From Apostichopus japonicus (taxonomy: Eukaryota > Echinodermata > Holothuroidea > Aspidochirotida > Stichopodidae), in NCBI RefSeq assembly GCF_037975245.1, contig NC_092561.1:4080001-4144000 (forward strand): DNA of 64,000 nucleotides, in the 5' to 3' direction. The first letter of the stretch is position 1; the number at the start of each line of letters is the position of its first letter. Shown here one piece after another: positions 42,201 to 54,200 of the stretch. A program made the translations under genes and the position numbers. A model generated the notes under the pieces. The model did not search any database, had not been told where the DNA came from, and worked only from the letters and a program-made list of their open reading frames with translations.

Positions 42201-45200
42201 AAAGGCTTTAACATTGGCACCGATGACTGGAATATATCCTATAAACATAACAACGATGTTCGTAATTCGTTCTACCATGAAATACATTCTTCAATAGTTT
42301 CGTCATGTATAAATATATAGTCTTCAAAGATTTCAACAGCTTTATTACTCTTTATTATAAGACAACATATTTTTTTTTAATGTAGTAAAAATTCAATTAA
42401 ATCCAAGGAAAAAAAGACGCTTTGCAAAACATGTTTTCGTATGATAATTATACCAACAGGCCTATATTTTATTGTATATTATTGTATATGTTGATATATA
42501 TTATTGTTTGTAATTAGACGGTTGGTGAACTTTCTCGAATTACCGTAAGTCTTATCCTCTGAAACTTTGAAGTTTATTTTTGCAGCTATTATTGGACTTG
42601 ACATATTTACTTTCTATAATCATAGAGTATAAGAAAAAAAAAACCGTCAACCTAAAGTCACTAGTTTTGTTACATTGCTTCCACAACACAGTGTATGTGT
42701 TGTCACTAGGACAAACACTAACATATTACGAACCATTGGACCCATGCACCTGGACTTGAATGGACGAAAATGTGCTCATAATATAGAAACAGTACTAAAC
42801 TACTTACTCCAACCTTAGCTAGTACTATCTTCCGGCCAATGAAGTATAGATCCTCTTCTCATTGGTATAAAAAAAAAGTACATTCTGTGACAAGACGCTT
42901 GTGGAGCACTTAATCCACACTGTACATAATGGTGCTGTTTGCATGTGATTACAATGTACTTAAGCCACACAGGTACTGTTTGTAAGTGATTACAATGTAC
43001 TTAAGCCACACTGTACGTAATAGTGCTGTTTGTATGTGATTACAATGTACTTGAGTCACACTGTACGTAATGATACTGTTTGTATGTGATTACAATGTAC
43101 TTAAGCCACACTGTGCGTAATGATACTGTTTGTATGTGATTACAATGTACTAAAGCCACACAGTACGTAATGATACTGTTTGTATGTGATTACAATGTAC
43201 TAAAGCCACACTGTACGTAATGATACTGTTTGTATGTGATTACAATGTACTTAAGCCACACTGTACATAATGATACTGTTTGTATGTGATTACAATGTAC
43301 CTAAGCCACACTGTACGTAATGATACTGTTTGTATGTGATTACAATGTACTTAAGCCACACTGTGCGAAATGATACTGTTTGTATGTGATTACAATGTAC
43401 TTAAGCCACACTGTACGTAATAGTGCTGTTTGCATGTGATTACAATGTACTTGAGCCACACAGGTACTGTTTGTAAGTGATTACAATGTACTTAAGCCAC
43501 ACTGTACGTAATAGTGCTGTTTGTATGTGATTACAATGTACTTGAGTCACACTGTACGTAATGATACTGTTTGTATGTGATTACAATGTACTTAAGCCAC
43601 ACTGTGCGTAATGATACTGTTTGTATGTGATTACAATGTACTTAAGCCACACTGTACGTAATGATACTGTTTGTATGTGTTTACAATGTACCTAAGCCAC
43701 ACTGTACGTAATGATACTGTTTGTATGTGATTACAATGTACTTAAGCCACACTGTACGTAATGATACTGTTTGTATGTGATTATAATGTACTTAAGCCAC
43801 ACTGTGCGAAATGATACTGTTTGAATGTGATTACAATGTACTTAAGCCACACTGTACGTAATGGTACTGATTGTATGTGATTATATACTTAAGCCACACT
43901 GTACGTAATGGTACTGATTGTATGTGATTACAATGTACTAAAGCCACACTGTACGTAATGATACTGTTTGTATGTGTTTACAATGTACCTAAGCCACACT
44001 GTACGTAATGATACTGTTTGTATGTGATTACAATGTACTTAAGCCACACTGTACGCAATGATACTGTTTGTATGTGATTACAATGTACTTAAGCCACACT
44101 GTACGTAATAATACTGTTTGTATGTGATTACAATGTACTTAAGCCACACTGTACGTAATGATACTGTTTGTATGTGATTACAATGTACCTAAGCCACACT
44201 GTACGTAATGATACTGTTTGTATGTGATTACAATGTACTTAAGCCACACTGTGCGAAATGATACTGTTTGTATGTGATTACAATGTACTTAAGCCACACT
44301 GTGCGAAATGATACTGTTTGTATGTGATTACAATGTACTTAAGCCACACTGTGCGAAATGATACTGTGTGTATGTGATTACAATGTACTTAAGCCACACT
44401 GTACGTAATGGTACTGATTGTATGTGATTATATACTTAAGCCACACTGTACGTAATGGTACTGATTGTATGTGATTACAATGCTTGTATGTGATTACAAT
44501 GTTGATTTACGCAGGAATTGAAAGTCACTTATTACTTCTGATAGTCAAACACGAGAACAAGGAAGACTGTTTTGCTCGTTCTGTTTACACTGTAACACAC
44601 ATATCTGTGTTTTGGGATAGTAATTAAAAGTTGCTATGGCAAATGGCGGTCGCTTACAAGCTTCATAACAACAACATCATTAGGACACTGTGCGTTGATA
44701 TCAAATACCCTTTTACTGTCCAGGGTCTGCTTCATGTATTTTCAGAGTGTAACATAAAACCGCATAACTTGTAATGTTATTTCCCCCATTAGAATTAACT
44801 TTCCAACTATAGACCTACGTGTTCCGTGAGCTAAACTCTTTAGTCCAGTCGTTCAAATCCTTCGAAAACCTTTTACAAACTTAAAAATGAGTTTAAGTAT
44901 AGAATGCAGCGAGAGCATATATATTCGTTTGTCACGTGTATAATATTAAAGTTACCTTTTGGGTCTGAAACGTCATAACACTTCTACAATAGTTACTCTA
45001 AATATACTAGCGGAATGTACACGTTATAGCCCACGTTAACGTAACGAGAATTACCTTTGGTGACAGCCACATAAAGTGTCTGCACATTTGGAGGAGTCAT
45101 AGAATCGAGTCCCCATTGGGCATCAAGAGATATAGGAGGTGAGGTTGTAGAAATAGTGCCATCTACAACAATATTGATCTGTTTGCCTCTTGTATCTAAA

Positions 45201-48200
45201 TTCGTGATCGTCAGAGTCCAAATTCCAGGCTGTAATATGGAACATATATAGTATATACATATACAGAGACGGACAGTAAATTAACGGAGACAGGAACGTA
45301 TTATATGTGTATAAACAGAGTAATAAGAAGGCATATTATGTATATGAAGTAATAGGCGTTTCTATTGCATTTATTTCGTTACATTTGTTTCTCACAAAAG
45401 AAGAATCTTACCATAGCATTATTGGGCTTAATACTAATTAGTTGGAATTCATCTGCGAACCCACTGTAAGCCGCATCATAGTCTCTACCGTCAGGTGAAC
45501 TCACGCTCACGATAAGAGACTCTGTTGAGTTTGCTCCAACTAGAAACAGAATGTCCCCAACAACAGAGGGGTCCACCAAAACCTCGTAAGACGAAGAATG
45601 CTGTGATCGAAGCCGAGCTGACTGGCTGAATATTTCGGAACTTTTACGTACTGAAACGAATATTAAATATTTTGCATCTCATACCAGTTCACTGATATAA
45701 ATGTCGTTATCGATTTACTTAAATTATGTCAATATTGTAAAATTTGTTAATTTACATTACAGAATTTGGCATATGTTGGCAAGATGGTGACGTAATAAGA
45801 TATTGTTCTAATTTAAGTCAATTTTAAATTTTCGATGGAACAGAAGCCGTTTCCTTCCCATCCACTTGTCCTGCTACTATATGCTCATGATGGTTGGTAG
45901 GCTATATATATTCTTAGAGAGTTACCGACATTATCAATTATTTGTATGTTTCGATCGGCATCATGTGGGGGGTATTTCAAGGAACGCCAAAAATGTCAAA
46001 TACAATTTACTTACAAGTATCAAATCCAAATTGAGAGAAAACGTCGAAGAGTGTGGTGGAGAAATCCGAGTGATGGTAGTGCTTTCCACCGGTAGAAGTG
46101 GCCAATAATTCAAGGTCATCGTCAACTTCAGGTCCAACAGCCACAGTATGTATGGTTATGGTAGATATCTGAAATAATACGACACATTATCAAATTTAAA
46201 TGAATTAACCCGGACCTTGTTCTTATGTCTGCCTTAATTTCTACACATATATCCGTGTGCCTGACTAAACATGTCTGAAATAACGGCCTTTTGTTATTTT
46301 CTTATAGCATCTCTGTAACGTGTAAGTTGTACTTATGTTGAATCTTGACAGACTGTAAGGTTTCCTACAATATACCAAATAAATAAAGATATTTCATAGC
46401 GTCACTTGATAATGCTAATCCTCAAGTTGAATCTATGGCCTATGCATATCAAATTTCCACTTAATGGCTGTGAATAAGATGGGGGATGAGAGCCTCCATG
46501 AAAGGACTTTTGAAATTTCGTAGCAATTACCAAACAGCCTACCAATGACAAGTAGCCAATAATAATGGCTTTTTAGATCAGAAGTTTATGAGGTGCAGTG
46601 TATTCATTACTTACAAATATCGCTTGTGACATGCAACATCCTTGTAGTACATTTTGTTATAGCTTATTTATAAGGGGGCGCTGCAATCTACAAACTGGCT
46701 TCCATTACAAGATCATCACGTGGAAACATTTATACTTCACCGTCTTATTACCATTTCTATATTCATTAGAGATATTTATTTTTTAATATTTATATTCAAT
46801 ATTTATTTTTGTCCTATCAACGTCATATGTGTTTTGCTCTTACTTTAAATTGTTAAATTGAATTTAACGCTATATAGCATCATAACTGTACTTTGACTGA
46901 CAACTGATGTAAATGGTCCGAATTCTGGCGGAAGTATACCTTATTCCTGTCTTCTCTAAGTATTTTTCCTATGTATGGTTGGTCGGACTCTTTTCCATCA
47001 GAAATGACGATCATTTGCCCACCAGCCGGAGATCCATTCACGCCATCTTCTAGTACACATATGCCTCTTCGAACCCCTGTACGTAGAGCGAACGCATTGC
47101 AGTTATGCAATTTAATACAATATTGCTAATCACTGAGACCAACGAGGGTACAATGAATATGAATCAATTACAAATTATTTGAAACATATTATTTTTTTAT
47201 GTGTCAAGGTATATGATTTATCTGTTAATACTTCTCATTAAAGGACAAATCATTATTTTTCATATATTATCAGGAATTGACCCTTGTGAAATTTCGCCCT
47301 ACTTTACCAGCGCCCACAGCCAGCAACAGGAAAGTGAAGGGGTCATCGACCTCATTCTATGAACATTGTTGGGAACCTAACGTATAGAGGTGCTCGCAAC
47401 TATTGTAGCATAACGTACTATAAATGTCGAACTTGTTTAAAAGGCAAATGGGCTCCTATTGCCCCGGGCCCTCGGGCGTTGTACGATTACGCCACCGGTC
47501 AACTCCCTCCCCTCCCGTCATACTGTGAATGGTTGTATATACCTGCTCCAATGCTGGTTCGTCCTGTCACCTTGGGACTTGGTATCAGCGGTAAAAGTTC
47601 TGCTCTCGTTTGATCATTAATTTCAGTAAGAGACGCTCTGATGTCGTTCACACTAGATTCTTCATTGAACTCTACAATACCAAGTTTTGCACCGTCTGGT
47701 ATGACACGGGTAATAAAGTTATAGGCCGCCTACGGGAACAATATGACGCAAAAACAATCCTGCTTTTATTAATGATATTTGAATAAAACCAAATATTTGT
47801 ATTCTGAAATAAGTTATTAACTTAAATCCGTCAAAAACCGGGTTCACTGATATCATAAAAATGACTTAAGGAGCAAAACCATATTGATCTAAATCTTCGG
47901 TTAAATACATTGATTTCATAATCCTATTACAAAATGGAATTTAATTACGGGGACTGCAAAAGAATGTTCCACGCAACGCAGTAAACTTTGCCAAGATTTA
48001 ACATTTGTTGTACAAATGTATAGTTAAAATAATGGAAGTCATAACACAATTTTATATATAAGCCCTCTTACCGCAACAAAACTTCACAAAGTGGATGCAC
48101 TTAGACACTCATCCCTATAGAAAGAATGTCAGGCAAATTTCGTAAAAAAGTCTGATAAGATTGTTTGCGCAAGACGATGCCTTCTATCTTCCTCATTACA

Positions 48201-51200
48201 ATATAGTTATAACATTTCATTTGTTTTTACATTATGGAACATCACGGGACCCTCCAGATTATGACAATGTTCGGTAGGCACCATTTCTTAACTGGACAAT
48301 AAATACGCGCGTTCAAAGCAAAAAACTGTATATGCTATAACTGTAATGGGGTTTGTACACAATAAGGTTCTGATTTTTGATATTCAATGACAATTTCATG
48401 CACATCTCTCCCAATGTCCCCTCTTTTTGGTTTAGTTCTTCGCGTCTGCCGAAATGTTCCCTATCTACAGTGATGTTTTGAGGTTTTCAAACTTTGTAAA
48501 ACAGTCAAATGTTTGGTTTTAATGAACATATGGTACAAAGTAATTATATGTTGTTTAATATCAACAACATGTGTTTGTACCAGTTACACATCACATCCAT
48601 GTCACATTGCCATGGCGACGAAACTTTAAAATCAGCTATATACCTGTCGCAGGATATCAATGCGATGGTTATGAGCCATGCTACTGGATTTATCCAGAAC
48701 CAGGACCACTTTCTCCACTGGTCGTTGACTAATGGAAAAGATCGGTTCCTTCCACGGTGACTGCGCGTTGTAGTCAAAGTCCGAATGAGCGCGAAATACC
48801 TTGTAAAATATTAAAAAACAAATATTAACATTTAACGCGTGTGACTGAAATTGGTCTCTTTTTAATTATCATGTATAGTAGAATAGTATATGGTTTATAC
48901 TGTTCAATACTAAGAACCTAAACCTTAACCTTAACCGTTTGTAAGCGATACATACCAGTGGCTTTATAACTACTACAAATCCCCACTAGAATGTTTTTTA
49001 ATTTTTTACAACAAGAAGTTGATAAATGTTCTTTCGTTAACTCTATCATAGTCATAAAGACGAGGCTTTCTTTTATGAACATCTCATTCGTTATTTGTTG
49101 TTATTTTGCTTGTTTGTCTGATGTTATTAATTAAGGTTATGAATGAGCAGAGACATACCAGAACTACGACAATTCTTTAAGCTAAAGATGTGGAAGATTT
49201 CTTAAAGAAGTTATGTAAACACAAGACATACTTCCCACGCACTCAGTCTGTCACATTGCCGGTTTTGTTGGTTTGGTGCTTCAATGTTGTGAATGCGTTC
49301 TGCCTGGCTCACTTCATCTTTGCTGTCGCAAAATAGTTCGATCTAAAATATAAAGATATATGATTTTAAATAGATGTAAATAAGTTCGAAAGTCTAAGAC
49401 AAGGAAACGATAATTCCTCCATGTTGAGTTCGAGTTAAGATATTATTCATAGATACAAATATCACTGAACGGTAGACTTGAAGTTAATGCTATGTCCGTG
49501 TGTTCTTAGTTTTAAGAGATCTACTAAACAATTAACATATATTGCATTTTATTATCATTCAAACTTTACCCACTAACATGACGAAACATCAATGCTTAAA
49601 AAGTGTCGACCGAAAATGTTTAAGACAGATTGCTTTATGCTGATGACACCACACTGATTGCACGCTCACAAACAGAACTGGAAAAGCAAGCAGTAGAATT
49701 GGAGAAATGCAGCCACACCTTTGGTCTCCATATTAACTCAGCCAAAACTCATGTTATGGTTCATGGTAGCAAAGAACAGATCTTTCTTGGCGGAAGTGCA
49801 ATCAACCAGGTAGACAGCTTCAAAAATACCTTGGCTCAATGGTAAGGATTGATGGAGACTCTACACCAGAGATTTGTACTAGGTTGGCAATTGCAAGAGA
49901 TGCCACCAGCCAGCTAATTGGATTGTGGAAGGCAAAAGAGATCAGCCTGAAACTGAAGAAACAGCTGGTGAAATCTCTCGTGTGGAGTGTAGCTCTCTAT
50001 GGTGCAGAAAGTTGGGCTTTAAAACAGAATGACATGAAGAAAATAGAATGACTTGAGCTGTGGGTGTGGCGTAGAATGCTTCAGGTCAGCTGGAAAGATA
50101 GAAAGACAAATGCATGGATCCGCCAAAGGATGGAGTTTCAGAAGAGGAAGGTCTACTTGTCCAGTTAAGGAAGAGGCAGCTGACTACTGTATGGACATTG
50201 GAAGCGCTGATCAGATAGCCTAGTTCAGATGACAGTAGAAGGAGAAGTAGAGGGGAAGGCCAGGCCAGGACGTAGGAAAACAGGATGGATCGATAACATC
50301 AAGAAGTGGACAGATGGAGGAATGGCCGTGGCAAGAGCAAAGGCAAACAAGAGAATGCCGACGGTTCTATGAGGACTATGGCAAAACAGCAGCAGCAGCA
50401 GCAGCAGCTTTATATGATGTCGTGACTTACCCCCTCTACATATGGACGGTACATGATTGAAGCATATCGTGCACTTCGCATTGCGCCGTCGTCGATAAAT
50501 CGACAGTTTTCTTCCGGGAGTCCATCCGGCATCATTCGGCAAATACCACCAGTGGTGGTCTCCAAGGTACCTACAATGAAATGAAGGCAAACTCTGTAAA
50601 GTATTGCTATTGTTTCATGCAATCTTAAAATAATATTGGTAAACAACAAATTTAAATTAACTTATTTAAATATAGTCTTAAAGTTACCATATTCTGCAAA
50701 GCGTTTCGGCCATATAATCTTCTAATATAATTCAGCTATATTTAAAAGTTTAAAAAAAATCATATACGGAACGATTCGAAACTGAAAGCTGTACAATATA
50801 TATTATCACATAGCTTATATCACGTAGTCAAATAACTTGCTTCATTGTAATTAATCTCGAGATGAGTTAACACTTCCAGAAGAGAGTTGACCATAAAATA
50901 TTGTTCAGTTTCATGGGAGGCAAAGATATATTAATTATAAAGTTTAAAATAAAATAAAACTGTTAGCAAACTGCTTATCCACTAGAGAGCCTGTGTAATA
51001 GAATGTGTTTACACATTTTGAACAGAATGTGTTTACACAATTATAAAGTTTAGTAACAAAACAGAAAACAAATGAAGTGCAAGTTGTTGGTAGGAAAAGT
51101 TAGAGTCTGTTAGTATATGAAATCGAAATGATGATCTGAAGTTAAAATAATTTTGCAGAAGTCTTGTTTTCCGAACATTTTAATCTTCCTAGAAACTCTA

Positions 51201-54200
51201 AAAACTATAAAATGTGGTTTTATTGCTTCTAACTTCAAACCAATTACGGATCGGGAAACAAAATCATTTGAATCTTTCGTATTTAAGTCTCAAATAACCG
51301 GCCTCAACAAAGACTTGGGACCACAAAACAACTATACCAGTATACCACAAACATGATTATGTAATCCGTTCATCCACTTTTTAGAGTTCCTTAATCCACT
51401 TCATATATAGTCATGGTTTATTTGTTCCTATTCCATCAGTACCACTCGTATTCCTCTAACGCCATACTTTCATGGGACTCGAAATCGTTTGGGAATTACC
51501 AGTTTGTCAAAAATGTTCACATATTTAATCCTTTGAAGTTAGTTCAGTGAAATGTCAATGGAGTTGACTATATTAAGTAATGAACAGTAAGCCTGATACC
51601 AATTTTAACACGTCAATCGGTCTAGCTACAGTTTTCAAGTTATTGTGTTCAATCAGCCAAGCGTGATACAAACAAGCTCAAGACGACCTTGGATAAAGTA
51701 ACTAAACAATAGTTGCTAGCACCATGCAGCAGAAGATTTTCAACAATGGTTCAACACCGAGACTTGTGACTATTATTAAGCAAACGGTGCACAATTAAAA
51801 ACATTGCAGATCAAACTATAACATCACACACAGTGGCGGCGCCAAGGGGGGGGGGGCTTGGGGGGCCTTAGCCCCCCCACTGAAGTAGTCAGCCCCCCAT
51901 TAGCCCCCCAACTGAAATAGGCAAAAAAAACTCATTGAAACAATATAGCCTACCCAAATTTTGTCAGCCATAACGCAGTGCTACAATGTTCAATGGAAAT
52001 TTTGATGAATTTTGTTCTCATACGGCAATATCGTATGCGTTTCACAAACAGCGTGTATAAAGACTAAAACAGGAGTTGTGTCAGAGAGCGCGATATAATA
52101 ATTGAGCAAAGGAATTGGATCTTTCACAGCAGGTAATATTTTAGTGATACGAAAACTGTGAATTGGTATCTTCCATTCTAATTTGACTAATGTTACTCAC
52201 AAAAAAATGCATATTTTTGGAGAAATTTTCAGGTGACAAAAGCCTCGCTAAATGCCACCATTTTGCATGTAGGCCTTTCCAGGATTCGGAAAATTTCAAA
52301 AGGGGGAGGGGGCACCCCCTCCCCTTATACCCCTCCCCAGGACGGCGATCACTCAATCTTGTAAGCCACCCAAAAAATTGGCTCAGACCCCCCCTTAGCC
52401 TCCCCAACTAAAAATTCCTGGCGCCGCCACTGATCACACAATAGGGTTTCGGGATATTAAAAAAAGTATAACTCGCAGGGTTTTAATCGACCCCTATAGC
52501 TAGCAACTCCGTAACTAAATATGCGACTCGCAGGGTTTTAATCGACCCCTATAGCTAGCAACTCCGTAACTAAATGTGTGACTCGCAGGGTTTTAATCGA
52601 CCCCTATAGCTAGCAATTCCGTAACTAAATGTGTGACTCGCAGGGTTTTAATTGACCCCTATAGCTAGCAATTCCGTAACTATATGTGTGACTCGCAGGG
52701 TTTTAATCGACCCTATTAAGCTAGCAACTCCGTAACTAAATGTGTGACTCTCAGGGTTTTAATCGACCCCTATAGCTAGAAACTCCGTAACTAAATGTGT
52801 GACTCGCAGAGATTAGTACTAATTGTCTTTCCTATTGGAGAATGCACTTCTTCATCAAAGATCAGATACTTCATAGGAATATATGCGTTAATAAAAGGGA
52901 TATGTAAATAAAAGGGATATGTTAAGTACGCAAGAACTGATGGAAAGTTTATGGAATTATCAACATAAAGTGGAATACAATATAGAGAAAAAAAAAACTG
53001 ATGAGACAGGTCAAAACAAGAGGATAGTTCAAACCAAAGGGATTATGCTAATGTAATGAAGTACATTATATCAAAGTGGATGTATACTAACTCGAATCCA
53101 GATGAGCCACCCTTGGTTGAGGAAATTATTAATCCGTTTGATATTTCCGTTCAAAGATTTGCAAAAATAAGAGAGAATGCTCATTCTGCTATGTACTCAC
53201 CTTGACGTTCCTTCGAACACCTGATTCCTTCGAATTCACCCGATGATGACGCATAAAAATGTGGACCGGATTCTGAAGGTGACTCGTCGAAGATGCCCCA
53301 TCGATATTTCGCCCATTCACGAATAAGAGCCTGTGAGGTCAATTCGAATATTTAAACCTTTATACATTATAAAACAAGTTGGAAAAGCTATTTAAGTCCA
53401 TTGGTTAAAACCAGCTGGGCGGTTTGGTAAAGGTGTTAACATATACATTATTGCAGAAGATCAAACCGCTTGTCGATAACAGGGCTCTTACTGTCGGTCG
53501 ATATCATTCTACAACGTTATAGAAAATAGTGAATCTCGCCCCTGTTGCTGAATAGGGTGGACGGGGGGGGGGGGGGGTTTAGAAGCTTGGCACACCAGTT
53601 TGGGGGATGTTCCAATTTGTGTACTATCGAGTACCGTATGTATTCATTCATACACAGGTATAGAAGCAAAAGAGATAGAAATCAGAAATACAGAATAGTT
53701 ATGTATAAAATGCATGACGATAGACAATATCAGTTGAATGTAAATATGAGTCTACCTCCCCCTTCCTCTTACCTATTGAAAACCTCTTACGAAGCCCTGT
53801 ATGGGTGCCTGCATGGGTGCCGGCATACTCGATAAAATACCACGTGACTGTATATAGTCAATATAATGGTATACCAACAAAAAAACACAGCGAGTAATCA
53901 TGACTTAAGTAAATTGCAAACAAAGGAAGACTAAATGTCAAAATTGCAAACCGGAATGATACCTCTTTCTTGTTAACTATAACACCCCCCTTACCCACCC
54001 CTCCCCCACACACACAGACACACAAACACACATAGAAAGACAAGCAAACACATAAAGAGCAAAGAATAAAATATTTTAGTTGTAAAACTGAAGGGTATTT
54101 CCGTAATTAGGTCTTTCAATTTTGCAAGGACTTAATATTCTTTCAATTCCTTTTATACCGTAGGATGCGCTCATGGCACCGTGAAGCTCAGAAGATCCGG

